Assembly (NCBI GenBank): GCA_029260345.1
Contig: JAJDDK010000002.1
Coordinates: 186,001-250,000, forward strand
Origin: Phycisphaerales bacterium
Lineage (GTDB): Bacteria > Planctomycetota > Phycisphaerae > Phycisphaerales > UBA1924
DNA: 64,000 nucleotides
Reading direction: 5' to 3'
Both the position numbers and the translations under genes were made by a program. Positions within the stretch are counted from its first letter, which is position 1; every line of letters begins with the position of its first letter. The notes under the pieces were generated by a model. That model saw only the letters and a list, made by a program, of their open reading frames with translations, made no database searches and was not told where the DNA came from. Positions 17,054-25,523 of the stretch are shown piece by piece.

Positions 17054-18433
17054 ATGATCTCTGCCGGATTCGGACTCCTCCAACCTGAAGCATTCGCCGC
17101 CCGAGTCGGCCGCGCTGTGCCATCAGCGGCGGCGCCGGACGCGAAAGAGTCATTTCAATCCACTCTGCAACGTCAGTCAGATTCGGATGCGCCGGCGCTC
17201 GAAGCGCCAGCAGGGGTAGAAGATGCGCCCCGCGATGCGCAAGAATCGGCAGAAGCCGCGCAAGAGTCATCTGACGATCGCGATCTTGCGGACGCAAGCG
17301 AAGCTGATGAAGAATTGAAGTCTTCAGATTCTGCCGTAGCGGATGAAGAGGCTGAAACAACGGAAGACATCGAGACCGCAGCGGCCGAAGTTTCTTTTGC
17401 CCCGGCTTTGGCTGGCGCTGCATCGGCAGCCGTCACAGACACTTCGAATAGTGTGAAACCGACCGCCGGCGCCGAATCCGGAACGCAGGGGACTCCGAAT
17501 TCCGAGACCGCCGCACGATTGGCCGCGGAGTTGGAACAGCCAGAACATGCGGCAAGGTCGAGCAAGACGTCGCAGAACGCGCCGGCTCCTTCGGGCGCCG
17601 ATCGCATTGCAAATTCCGCAGCCGCCGCGCAGGCGGAAAACATCAATCCAACAGAAACATCCGCGCCGGATGAGAATATTGCCGCCACCGCCTCGGCAGC
17701 AGTCGACAAGAAATCGACCACACCGGATGCGGCGCGAGAAGGCGTCGAATCGGCGCGACCACTCCAGGATGGCGTCGAAACGAATTCATCGCATCGCATA
17801 AATCCTGTGGAATCAACGTCTTCATCGCCGGACGCAGCGCTTCGCAGCACAGACGGTCGCCAATTCATTGATTCACTCAACCGCGCCGGTACGCAGGCGT
17901 CGCCCGGACAGCCATCCGCGGAGTCGAGTGGCGAGAATCGCGTCTTCGAAGCGCAGGTCACGCGCGGCCTGGAAGCGGCGCTGCGCCAGAACGGTGGATC
18001 GGTGACAATTCGGCTCAAGCCCGAAACGCTTGGCGCGATGAAAATCGACCTTCAAATCGCGCAAGGCTCGGTTGCCGCACAACTCGAGGCCACCACAGCC
18101 GAGGCACGCGATTTGCTGACAAAGCATCTTGCAACGCTGCGCACCGCGCTGGAATCAAAGGGTTTCAACGTTCGCAGCATTGAGATTCAGGCGCCCGCCT
18201 CACAAAGTGGCGGCGAGGCACAATCCGAGTTTGGTCGCTCGTTCTCCGGTCAGTCCAATGCGCATTCTCATGATGCGCAGGCCGGATCAGACGGGCACGC
18301 GTCAGGCCGCCGGGAGGATTCGGGCGGCGCCCAATGGAACAATCAGTCCATCGATGCGCTCGCGGAGGACGAGTTGATCGAACCGGGCTGGCGGCCGGTG
18401 TATGTCAACGGTTCATTGAACGCCGTTGCGTAA
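17054..18433 (+). CDS. fliK: Flagellar hook-length control protein FliK
   Basis: ATG 17054 follows the previous stop directly. The first 300 of 459 residues are Ala-, Ser-, Glu- and Asp-rich and disordered, as in other FliK rulers. The C-terminal Flg_hook domain reads GGSVTIRLKPETLGAMKIDL, then VAAQLEATTAEARDLLTKHL and LRTALESKGFNVRSIEI. FliK is exported, measures the hook and switches FlhB to late substrates. Placement before flgD and flgE, the hook cap and hook, fits. Confidence 0.9.
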   Translation: MISAGFGLLQPEAFAARVGRAVPSAAAPDAKESFQSTLQRQSDSDAPALEAPAGVEDAPRDAQESAEAAQESSDDRDLADASEADEELKSSDSAVADEEAETTEDIETAAAEVSFAPALAGAASAAVTDTSNSVKPTAGAESGTQGTPNSETAARLAAELEQPEHAARSSKTSQNAPAPSGADRIANSAAAAQAENINPTETSAPDENIAATASAAVDKKSTTPDAAREGVESARPLQDGVETNSSHRINPVESTSSSPDAALRSTDGRQFIDSLNRAGTQASPGQPSAESSGENRVFEAQVTRGLEAALRQNGGSVTIRLKPETLGAMKIDLQIAQGSVAAQLEATTAEARDLLTKHLATLRTALESKGFNVRSIEIQAPASQSGGEAQSEFGRSFSGQSNAHSHDAQAGSDGHASGRREDSGGAQWNNQSIDALAEDELIEPGWRPVYVNGSLNAVA

Positions 18434-18479
18434 CACCAGTCGTCCGCGCACCACCGGTCTTTGCTCGGAAAGCCGCGCT

Positions 18480-18935
18480 ATGTCTGCGATCACATCGAAT
18501 CCAGGCGCCACGCCGCCTAGCTCCACGAATGCATTCAACTCAATCACGAGCGAAGACTTCATTCGCATCATGTTCAGCGAGTTGACGAACCAGGATCCGC
18601 TGGCGCCGAACGACACCAAAGCGGTTCTCGATCAGATCAGTTCGATTCGATCGATTGAATCCGACCTCAAGCTTTCCGACAAGCTTGAGTCGCTGGTGTC
18701 CCAGAATGAACTTGCCTCCGCCGGAACGCTGATCGGAAAGTTCGTCACCGGGCTCAATGGTGAAGGACAACGTGTTGGCGATCTTGTGCTCTCGGTGAGC
18801 AGCACACGCGATGGCGCTGTGCTGAATCTTGCCAATGGCGCCCGCCTTGAGATGAGCCGTGTTGAAGAAATCATCGACACCGGTTTGCTTGAAGCACTCT
18901 CGAACAGTGCGGCGCCGGCCGCAGCCACTCCCTGA
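18480..18935 (+). CDS. flgD: Flagellar hook-capping protein FlgD (short form)
   Basis: ATG 18480 gives 151 residues, much shorter than enteric FlgD. The conserved N-terminal hook-cap region is present: ITSEDFIRIMFSELTNQDPL, then DQISSIRSIESDLKL, and SASTLIGKF-like ASAGTLIGKFVTGL. The Ig-like insert of longer homologues is missing, and the last 60 residues keep only a small beta domain (GDLVLSVSSTRDGAVLNL). FlgD caps the growing hook so that FlgE can polymerise. It lies between fliK and flgE. Confidence 0.88.
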   Translation: MSAITSNPGATPPSSTNAFNSITSEDFIRIMFSELTNQDPLAPNDTKAVLDQISSIRSIESDLKLSDKLESLVSQNELASAGTLIGKFVTGLNGEGQRVGDLVLSVSSTRDGAVLNLANGARLEMSRVEEIIDTGLLEALSNSAAPAAATP

Positions 18936-18959
18936 TCACGTGCGAGAAAGGTTGCGACC

Positions 18960-19517
18960 ATGGGCCTGAATGCAGCTCAACTCCTGAAGACACTCGGCGC
19001 CGGGATCATTCCCGGTGGCTCGCCGCAAACCAAAGCGACAGAGAATCCAACCTTCGACTTCGCCAACCTGCTTCAGAAAGCGGAGCGCGGAGAATTGTCG
19101 AGCGGACAATCGATCACCGTCAATGATTCAGTTGATGTCGAATTCTCTCCTGAACAGCTCACTCGCCTGAGCCAGGCGGCGGATTCGGCGGACGTCGCCG
19201 GCGCCAGCAAGCTCTTCGCCATCATCGATGGTGTCGGCGTGGTGGTGGATATCGCAAGCCGCACGATTGAACATGCGGCCGCGATTGACGGCAGTTCCGG
19301 CGACAAAGTCTTGCCGGCGGATGTGCTGGTCGGTGTGGATGCCGTCGCGGTGGTTCCGGAGGAGGACCCGTCCGGGGTTGAACTCGATCAACCGGCGCAG
19401 CGGCTTTCCTCGCGCCGCGCTGCGAATCTTGGCGCGCCGGGTCGCATCGAGAATCAATCTCTCTTGTCGCGTCTTGCGTCGCTGTATGGCGAAGCGGCGG
19501 ACACTCATTCGTTCTAA
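18960..19517 (+). CDS. Flagellar operon protein, TIGR02530-like
   Basis: The 185-residue product has no signal peptide. Its middle, VEFSPEQLTRLSQAADSAD followed by SKLFAIIDGVGVVVDIASRT, matches the pattern of the small flagellar operon protein (TIGR02530) found between flgD and flgE in Firmicutes, spirochaetes and relatives. The C-terminal 80 residues are a variable tail not usual for the family. The role is not established; the position suggests help in hook assembly or export. Confidence 0.7.
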   Translation: MGLNAAQLLKTLGAGIIPGGSPQTKATENPTFDFANLLQKAERGELSSGQSITVNDSVDVEFSPEQLTRLSQAADSADVAGASKLFAIIDGVGVVVDIASRTIEHAAAIDGSSGDKVLPADVLVGVDAVAVVPEEDPSGVELDQPAQRLSSRRAANLGAPGRIENQSLLSRLASLYGEAADTHSF

Positions 19518-19529
19518 GCAGATCATTCA

Positions 19530-19543
19530 CGGGCTCTTGCCCG
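19530..19543 (+). repeat. Short stem-loop before flgE
   Basis: CGGGC (19530-19534) and GCCCG (19539-19543) enclose a TCTT loop, followed by the T-containing stretch GTCTTGTTG. It may weakly attenuate read-through into flgE or protect the flgE transcript. It ends 30 bases before the ATG. Confidence 0.35.
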
Positions 19544-19573
19544 GTCTTGTTGAAATAATCAGGAGCCGCTGTC

Positions 19574-21325
19574 ATGGCCTCAACCACATCACTGCTCACC
19601 GGTCTTTCCGGTCTGTCCGCCAACTCGGCGCGCCTCGAAGTCATCGGTAATAACATCTCGAACGTCAACACCACGGCGTTCAAGTCGAGCCGCGCTTTAT
19701 TCTCAGCAAACTTTAGCAAGAACCTGAGCCTCGGATCAGGGCCGTCTGCAAGCAGCGGCGGCTCCAACCCCGGTCAGATTGGTCTTGGTGTCGGTGTTTC
19801 GGGCACCCAGCGCAATTTCACGAGTGGATCGATTTCACCAACGGGCGTGAATACGGATCTCGCCATCGAAGGCGACGGATTCTTCATCGTCGAACGCGAT
19901 TCGGAACAGTTCTTTACGCGGTCCGGTTCGTTTCGATTGAACAGTTTGAACGAACTGGTCAGCAGCACAGGCGATCGTGTGCTGGGTTTCGGCGTTGATC
20001 CGCAGTTCAATATCGTGACCGGGCAGGCGACATCGCTTTCGATCCCGGTTGGATCACTGACGATCGCCGAAGCGACGGAAAACGTTTCGTTTTCTGGCAA
20101 TCTCAACGCAGACTTCAATGGCATTCCGACGCAGGGCGGACTGCTGACCTTCGACCAGCCCCTGAACGACACGGGCGGCGCCCCGCTCGCCGGACCGGGC
20201 GCTCTGCTCTTCAACAACCTTGAAGACCCGAACAACCCCGGAACGGCGCTGTTCCCGGCTGGCGGCGAGCCCTACTCGCTGGTCATTTCTGGCGCACAGA
20301 AGGGCGAAAAGACGGTGTCGGCCGTCTCGATGGTCATCGACGCCGCCAATGGCACCGTGCAGGATCTCATTGATCTAATCAATGACGCCTACGGAATCAT
20401 TCCCGGCATGACGAATCCGGATGGCTCAATCACGGGCGCGGCGTACAACGCTGGCACCGGTGAGTTCACGGTCGTGAGTAATTCCGGTGAACTCAACGAT
20501 GTGTCACTCGCGGCTTCGAATGTTCTTCTGTACGACAGCGCCGGCGCCGCGATCGCCAACCCGTTCACGATCACGCAAGACGCGGCGACCAACGTCGCTG
20601 ACGGCGAGAGCGTTCGCACGTCGTTCTTGATCTTCGATTCACTGGGCACGCCGCTTTCGGTGGACATGACGATGGTGCTCGAGAGCGCGGACAGCACCGG
20701 AACGCAATGGCGCTACTACCTGGATTCATCAGACAAGATTGATCCGACGGACGCGAGTTTGAGTCTCGGCACCGGCATGATCTCATTTGACACGAGCGGT
20801 CAGCTCTTGACGCAGGGCGGCATTCAGTTGACGTTGCCGCGCGTCGGCACGGGCGCCGAGAATCCCAACACGGTCACACTCAATCTGTCTGGCGGCGAAG
20901 ACGGCATCACCGCTCTGGTGGACACGGCGTCTTCTTTGGGCGCAACGTTCCAGGACGGCACGCCAATCGGCACGCTTTCAAACTTCACGGTGAATGAGAA
21001 CGGCGTCATCACCGGCGGATTTTCCAATGGTTTGTCGCGCACGGTGGGTCAGATCGCGCTGGCGACATTCACCAATGCCGCCGGCCTGGTGGAATCCGGC
21101 AACAATCTGTTCCGCGTTGGCGCCAACTCGGGCACGGCTTTGGTGACGAATCCAGGTGAATTCGGCACGGGCCGCGTGATTGGTGGTGCGCTGGAGCTCT
21201 CCAATGTCGACCTCGGTCAGGAGTTCATTGACATGATTCTGACCAGCACGGGGTATTCGGCGTCATCGCGCGTGATCACGACAGCGGACGAACTCCTTCA
21301 ACAGCTCGTCCAGATCAGCCGATGA
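19574..21325 (+). CDS. flgE: Flagellar hook protein FlgE
   Basis: ATG 19574 with AGGAG 8 bases upstream. The 583-residue product starts with STTSLLTGLSGLSANSARLE and the rod/hook signature VIGNNISNVNTTAFKSSR, and ends with the helical SNVDLGQEFIDMILTSTGYS motif that packs in the hook core. The middle is Gly-, Thr- and Asn-rich beta structure forming the surface domains. It is longer than enteric FlgE (about 400), in line with the enlarged surface domains of many environmental bacteria. Confidence 0.95.
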   Translation: MASTTSLLTGLSGLSANSARLEVIGNNISNVNTTAFKSSRALFSANFSKNLSLGSGPSASSGGSNPGQIGLGVGVSGTQRNFTSGSISPTGVNTDLAIEGDGFFIVERDSEQFFTRSGSFRLNSLNELVSSTGDRVLGFGVDPQFNIVTGQATSLSIPVGSLTIAEATENVSFSGNLNADFNGIPTQGGLLTFDQPLNDTGGAPLAGPGALLFNNLEDPNNPGTALFPAGGEPYSLVISGAQKGEKTVSAVSMVIDAANGTVQDLIDLINDAYGIIPGMTNPDGSITGAAYNAGTGEFTVVSNSGELNDVSLAASNVLLYDSAGAAIANPFTITQDAATNVADGESVRTSFLIFDSLGTPLSVDMTMVLESADSTGTQWRYYLDSSDKIDPTDASLSLGTGMISFDTSGQLLTQGGIQLTLPRVGTGAENPNTVTLNLSGGEDGITALVDTASSLGATFQDGTPIGTLSNFTVNENGVITGGFSNGLSRTVGQIALATFTNAAGLVESGNNLFRVGANSGTALVTNPGEFGTGRVIGGALELSNVDLGQEFIDMILTSTGYSASSRVITTADELLQQLVQISR

Positions 21326-21369
21326 CGTGATCGGACCTTCGGCAGGCGCTGAGTCCGGAGAATGACGCC

Positions 21370-21567
21370 GTGATCCCACTGACGCGATTGAATGGACAAC
21401 CTCTGGTGGTCAACGTTGATCTGGTTCGGACCGTGGAAGAGCGGCCCGACACCACGATTACGCTGACAACCGGTGATCACATCCTGGTGAAGGAATCCAT
21501 GACGGAAGTCGTGGAACGCGCGATTGAGTACGGACGCCGCCTGCGCACCTTGCTGCCGCCGGATTAA
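21370..21567 (+). CDS. flbD: FlbD-family small flagellar protein
   Basis: GTG 21370 starts a 65-residue protein: IPLTRLNGQPLVVNVDLVRT, then ERPDTTITLTTGDHILVKES and VVERAIEY. This is the full FlbD (PF06289) pattern, seen between flgE and motA in Firmicutes and spirochaetes. The function is not settled; it is unrelated to the Caulobacter transcription factor of the same name. It is of normal size. Confidence 0.9.
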   Translation: MIPLTRLNGQPLVVNVDLVRTVEERPDTTITLTTGDHILVKESMTEVVERAIEYGRRLRTLLPPD

Positions 21568-21666
21568 CGCGTCCGGATTTTGCACACTTTCCGTCATTCT
21601 TGAGTTACCTGTTGTTTGCTTTCGGACCTCACTCAAGTCCGCCTCGGCGACCTCCGATCTGATTCT

Positions 21667-21687
21667 CGAGCGCCTGTCATGCGCTCG
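21667..21687 (+). repeat. 7-bp stem-loop upstream of motA
   Basis: CGAGCGC (21667-21673) and GCGCTCG (21681-21687) are perfect complements around a CTGTCAT loop. The stem ends 21 bases before the motA GTG at 21708, whose ribosome binding site (ACGGAGG) lies between. It could mark the start of a separate motA transcript or be a processing site. Confidence 0.4.
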
Positions 21688-21707
21688 TGAAGACGGAGGC
21701 CTCAGAC

Positions 21708-22505
21708 GTGGATATCGCCACCATTATCGGTCTGATTCTTGGAGCGCTCGTGGTGGTGGGCTCCATCCTGCTTGGCGGCACGGTGGGGATGTTTGTCAAT
21801 GTCCCTTCCATCATCGTCGTCATCATTGGATCGTTCGCGGCGTTGATGATCGCGTTTCCGCTCTCAAGCGTCTTGAAGCTGCCCGGCGTCATGAAGAATG
21901 CGTTCTTCGCAAAGCCGCTCGACCTGATGGCGCTGATTGAGGAACTCGTTCGATACGCGGAAATCGCCCGCCGCGACGGCATCCTCTCCCTCGAGAATCA
22001 CACCGAAGACATGTCCGATGAATTCATCGTGCAAGGCGTGCGGATGGCGGTCGATGGCACCGATCCTGAACTCATTGAGCAGATCATGGACATTGATCTC
22101 GACAACTTGCTCGAGCGCCACAAAACCGGAAAAGCAACGCTCGACGCGATGGGGCGGTACGCGCCTGCGTTCGGCATGATTGGAACGCTCATTGGTCTGG
22201 TCGCCATGCTCGGCAACATGGAAGACCCATCTGGCATCGGCGCCGGCATGGCGGTCGCGCTGCTCACAACGTTGTATGGCGCCATCATGGCCAATGTGGT
22301 CTTCCTGCCGCTGGCCGACAAGCTGGCCCTACGCAGCAATGAAGAGGCGCTCGCCAAAACAATCATCATCAAAGGCGTGATGAGTATTCAGGCGGGCGAC
22401 AACCCGCGTGTCGTGGAAAGCAAGCTGAAGACGTTCCTGCCGGCCGCGCGTCGTCGCGCCGCTGCCGCCGAAGAAGGCGCAGCGGAACTGAAGCAGGCCG
22501 CCTGA
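21708..22505 (+). CDS. motA: Flagellar stator protein MotA
   Basis: GTG 21708 is chosen because ACGGAGG lies 9 bases upstream and the product then starts MDIATIIGLILGALVVVGSI, the usual MotA start; a GTG at 21687 is open too. Four membrane helices are visible (for example VNVPSIIVVIIGSFAALMIA and VAVALLTTLYGAIMANVVFL). The cytoplasmic loop has the charged residues that meet FliG. MotA with MotB forms the ion channel that drives rotation. The family signature around APAFGMIGTLIGLVAML is intact. Confidence 0.95.
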   Translation: MDIATIIGLILGALVVVGSILLGGTVGMFVNVPSIIVVIIGSFAALMIAFPLSSVLKLPGVMKNAFFAKPLDLMALIEELVRYAEIARRDGILSLENHTEDMSDEFIVQGVRMAVDGTDPELIEQIMDIDLDNLLERHKTGKATLDAMGRYAPAFGMIGTLIGLVAMLGNMEDPSGIGAGMAVALLTTLYGAIMANVVFLPLADKLALRSNEEALAKTIIIKGVMSIQAGDNPRVVESKLKTFLPAARRRAAAAEEGAAELKQAA

Positions 22506-22529
22506 TTCGCGGCGTTTCCGAGCATCATC

Positions 22530-23300
22530 ATGGCCAAGAAGAAGAAATGTGAGTGCAGCGGAGGAATCCCCGAGTGGGTCGTGACCTATGGCGACATGAT
22601 GTCGCTCCTGCTGACGTTCTTCATTCTTCTGGCGGCGTTCAGCGAACTCAAGAAAGAGCATGAGTACCAAAAGGTCATCACCGCGGTGAAGGAAGCCTTC
22701 GGGTATGCGGGGGGCGTCGGCGTGATGCCATCGCGCGATCCGCCACTGCGCTCCATGATCGAGACCCTTGAGAACATGGCGCGCAAGCAGCTTGACGAGA
22801 ACACAGTCAGTCAGGCGTCGGCGGAAGGGCCACAGGGCAAGCGCGTGAAAGTGTCGCGCGTTCAGGAAGGTCTGATGTTCACCATCGGCGGCAGTCTCGG
22901 CTTTGAGCCGGGATCGGCCGTGCTGTTGCCGAGCGCTCGCGAGCCATTGCTCAACGTGGCGAAGCTCTTGCGCGGTCGAAACAACAAGGTTGAGATTCGC
23001 GGTCATGCCGCGACGAAGGCGCTCCCACCCGGATCACCATTCAAGGATCTCTGGGATCTGTCGTATGCCCGGGCCAAAGCGGTGAAGGATTTCTTGATTC
23101 TCGAAGGCGGACTTCATGAGGAGGTCATGGTCGTCATGGCGCTATCGGACACTGAGCCAGTGGCTCCCAGAACGTACGACCCCGAGGCGCAGGCCGAGAA
23201 TCGCCGCGTGGAGATCATCATGACTGAAGCGATGGTCGATGACCTTCATCCAGACGCCAACTTCAGCAACCCGACGCATGCGCTCGGAGCTGCGCCGTAA
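22530..23300 (+). CDS. motB: Flagellar stator protein MotB
   Basis: The 256-residue product begins with a lysine-rich tail and one membrane helix with the essential channel aspartate at residue 22 in WVVTYGDMMSLLLTFF. An OmpA-like peptidoglycan-binding domain follows (GFEPGSAVLLPSAREPL, VEIRGHAATKA, AQAENRRVEIIM). MotB anchors the stator to the wall. The presence of a wall-binding domain fits the mur genes downstream. I cannot tell proton from sodium use by eye. Confidence 0.94.
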   Translation: MAKKKKCECSGGIPEWVVTYGDMMSLLLTFFILLAAFSELKKEHEYQKVITAVKEAFGYAGGVGVMPSRDPPLRSMIETLENMARKQLDENTVSQASAEGPQGKRVKVSRVQEGLMFTIGGSLGFEPGSAVLLPSAREPLLNVAKLLRGRNNKVEIRGHAATKALPPGSPFKDLWDLSYARAKAVKDFLILEGGLHEEVMVVMALSDTEPVAPRTYDPEAQAENRRVEIIMTEAMVDDLHPDANFSNPTHALGAAP

Positions 23301-23323
23301 CGACTCGCCTTGAGGAACTGATC

Positions 23324-23872
23324 ATGCCGGACACTGAGACTACGGAAGTCAAATCGACCGAGGCCGAATCCACGCCGAAGCCTGCCAAGAAGGGGCTGCC
23401 CTTGAAGACGATTCTGGTCGTCCTAGGTCTTCTCCTGGCTGAAGGTGGCGTCGTCATCGGCTTTGTCATGTTCAGTGGTTCGCCGGATACGGTGCAGGGC
23501 GGCGAGCTGGAACTGACGCCCATTGATGAGTTGGAATCCGTTTCCGAACTCATGATCGTGCGGGACAAGTTCCCCAATCACCACACCGGCCGCGTCTGGC
23601 TGTGGGACATCGAGGCGCAGGTGCAGGTGAAGCAGAAGCACCGCGAGCGAGTGGAGAAAGTCCTGCAGGATCGGGGCGCCGAGATCAAGACGGGGATCAG
23701 CCAGATCATCCGGACGGCCCACCAGAATCATCTCCAGGAACCGAATCTGGAGACGTTGACGCGGCAGTTGACGCAATATTTGCGCGATGTCTTCGGGACG
23801 GACGCCGATGGTGAGCCGCGAATCCTTCGCGTGCTGCTCCCGAACTGTGTTGGCTTCCCTGCAGATTTTTAA
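23324..23872 (+). CDS. fliL: Flagellar basal body-associated protein FliL
   Basis: A 182-residue protein with a charged N-terminal tail, one membrane helix (LKTILVVLGLLLAEGGVVIG) near residues 26-46 and a periplasmic stomatin-like domain containing VWLWDIEAQVQVKQK and a terminal LRVLLPNCVGF strand. FliL surrounds or stabilises the stator. Here the next gene is fliN; the fliM that normally follows fliL is absent. The sequence is divergent, so position adds weight. Confidence 0.8.
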   Translation: MPDTETTEVKSTEAESTPKPAKKGLPLKTILVVLGLLLAEGGVVIGFVMFSGSPDTVQGGELELTPIDELESVSELMIVRDKFPNHHTGRVWLWDIEAQVQVKQKHRERVEKVLQDRGAEIKTGISQIIRTAHQNHLQEPNLETLTRQLTQYLRDVFGTDADGEPRILRVLLPNCVGFPADF

Positions 23873-23908
23873 TCACGGGACACGTCGAAACCTGACCTGA
23901 GAAAAAGC

Positions 23909-23940
23909 TATCGGACGAGCGCCGGTCTTGCCGATACCGG
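23909..23940 (+). repeat. Two competing stem-loops in the fliL-fliN gap
   Basis: TATCGG (23909-23914) pairs with CCGATA (23931-23936), while CCGGT (23922-23926) pairs with ACCGG (23936-23940). The two stems are interleaved and cannot form together. GCCGATA at 23930 resembles a sigma-28 -10 element, but no matching -35 is found at the right distance. The gap of 159 bases is where fliM would be expected. Confidence 0.4.
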
Positions 23941-24031
23941 GATGCTATCTGCGCGAGTTCGCGCATCGGTGGCGCACATTGTGCGCTCTCAGTCTCGAGG
24001 TCTCGATCGCGGCTTTTCATACGGCGGGTGC

Positions 24032-24616
24032 ATGGCGGATCAGGACGAAACCAAACCGGTTGATCAATCGGACGACCAGGCTATCGATGACGTTGGCGCT
24101 GCGGCTCAGGAAGCCATCAAGTCCGCGCAGAAAAGAGCGGCGGAGGTTGGCGAAGGCGCCGCAGACCCCGCGACGCCCGTGGATGCTGATATGGAAGAGC
24201 AGACGACTGAAGCGCTCAAAGCGGCTCAGGAAGCGGTCGCCAGCGTGCAGGGTGAAGACGGAGGCGATCCGATTAGTCAGATCGCGTCCGAGGTTGCGCA
24301 GCAATCCGGACATACCGGTGCTGCGTTCACGCCTCCCTCGATCACGCCCAATGGGCAGAATGGACAGGCGGGCGGCGTCGATCTTCTTTCAGATGTGAAT
24401 CTGCATGTCAAGATCGAACTTGGACGCACCAAGATGTTTGTCGAAGATGTGCTGAAACTGAACGAAGGCGCTGTCGTCGAATTGGACAAAGCCGCTGGTG
24501 ATCCCGTTGACATCTACGTGAACGAACGACACGTGGCCCGCGGTGAAGTGCTGGTGATTAACGATTGTTTCTGCGTGCGCGTCAGCGAGATTGTGCAGGC
24601 GCCGACCGCTGACTGA
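24032..24616 (+). CDS. fliN: Flagellar motor switch protein FliN with long N-terminal extension
   Basis: ATG 24032 is preferred to the upstream in-frame ATG 23942. The last 75 of 194 residues are a SpoA domain: VDLLSDVNLHVKIELGRTKM, VLKLNEGAVVELDK, DPVDIYVNERHVARGEVLVI and FCVRVSEIV. This is clearly FliN. The first 120 residues are acidic and alanine-rich with no fold that I recognise; a stretch DDQAIDDV near residue 14 faintly recalls the EIDALL motif of FliM and FliY. FliN forms the base of the C ring. Confidence 0.92.
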   Translation: MADQDETKPVDQSDDQAIDDVGAAAQEAIKSAQKRAAEVGEGAADPATPVDADMEEQTTEALKAAQEAVASVQGEDGGDPISQIASEVAQQSGHTGAAFTPPSITPNGQNGQAGGVDLLSDVNLHVKIELGRTKMFVEDVLKLNEGAVVELDKAAGDPVDIYVNERHVARGEVLVINDCFCVRVSEIVQAPTAD

Positions 24617-24661
24617 GATGGGTGAGGACGGCGCGAGGATCGCGTCAGAGTTTGAAACGAT

Positions 24662-24693
24662 CGCCGCAGGATGCGGCGGCAAGCCAGGATGGC
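24662..24693 (+). promoter_or_regulatory. Tandem GGA-loop hairpins just before fliO (possible CsrA sites)
   Basis: CGCCGC (24662-24667) pairs with GCGGCG (24673-24678) around AGGAT, and GCCA (24683-24686) pairs with TGGC (24690-24693) around GGA. Both stems are perfect and the second ends 5 bases before the preferred fliO ATG at 24699. Paired GGA-loop hairpins beside a start codon are the usual form of a CsrA-repressed leader. Confidence 0.4.
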
Positions 24694-24698
24694 GAACC

Positions 24699-25523
24699 AT
24701 GGGCAGGAGGCCCGCAGACAATTTGTGCCGCTGGCTCGTTTTGCAATGCCGGTGCGCACGTTCGGCTTTGGCCATTTCTATTTTGCTTCTTGCGACCACT
24801 GACTCCGCATTCGCGGCGGATTCAGCCTCTCCAAATCAAAACGAGATCGGCCCGCACATTCTCGTCGAAGCCGCACCCTCGGAATCTGAAACTTTGGATG
24901 GCGCTTTGCCGCCGATTGAGCGACTTCCCATCGGGCCTCCGCCTCGTGGCGTTGATGGCTCCAGCGATGCCGCAGCCGGCTCGGCGGGGCCGTCATCGAC
25001 GCGCACTATCATGGCGCTTGGCGTTGTCATCGCTTTGATCTTCGTAACGCGATGGGTCATGCGCAAAGCCGCGACGCGTGTGGGCGGAATGTCCTCGCAG
25101 CTTGGGCCGGGCGGTCGGGCGCCATCCGGAGTCTTGACCGTGTTGGCGCGTTACCCGGTTGGTCGCGGCCAATCACTCGTCATGTTGCAGATGGATCAGC
25201 GCATTTTGCTGCTGAACCAAACAGGACAGGGATTTCAGACGCTCGCGGAAATCACGGACCCTGAAGAGGTCGCATCGCTGCTGATCAAGACGCGCGATGA
25301 GGAAAATGACTCACTCTCAACGCGATTCACCGGTCTTCTGAAGCGTTTTGAACGTGATCCGGAGATCGTCGATCGCAACGAATGGCCGAGCCGCAACCCA
25401 ACGACGGTGGACGCGGCGCTGCGGCTTTTCCCGAATCAAGCCGCAACCCGGGCAACATCGAACACTGATCCGCTGGCCGCCATACGCGAGCGCGTCGCCG
25501 AACTCGAAGGAACGCTGGCATGA
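24699..25523 (+). CDS. fliO: Flagellar biosynthesis protein FliO
   Basis: Start ATG 24699 gives a natural signal-like N-terminus (ALAISILLLATTDSAFA); the frame is open to ATG 24618 as well. After about 65 exported residues comes one membrane helix, TIMALGVVIALIFVTRWVM, and then the cytoplasmic FliO core with LTVLARYPVGRGQSLVMLQM and RILLLNQTGQGFQTL. The C-terminal 100 residues are an extension. FliO helps assemble the FliP-FliR export gate and lies next to fliP with a four-base overlap. Confidence 0.85.
   Translation: MGRRPADNLCRWLVLQCRCARSALAISILLLATTDSAFAADSASPNQNEIGPHILVEAAPSESETLDGALPPIERLPIGPPPRGVDGSSDAAAGSAGPSSTRTIMALGVVIALIFVTRWVMRKAATRVGGMSSQLGPGGRAPSGVLTVLARYPVGRGQSLVMLQMDQRILLLNQTGQGFQTLAEITDPEEVASLLIKTRDEENDSLSTRFTGLLKRFERDPEIVDRNEWPSRNPTTVDAALRLFPNQAATRATSNTDPLAAIRERVAELEGTLA

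Noticed and set aside
17173-18018. 281-residue minus-strand frame opposite fliK
   Set aside because: Its serine-, alanine- and valine-rich product is the shadow of the low-complexity half of fliK.
23873-24031. Cyclic-di-GMP riboswitch before fliN
   Set aside because: The conserved GEMM-type core segments are not present.
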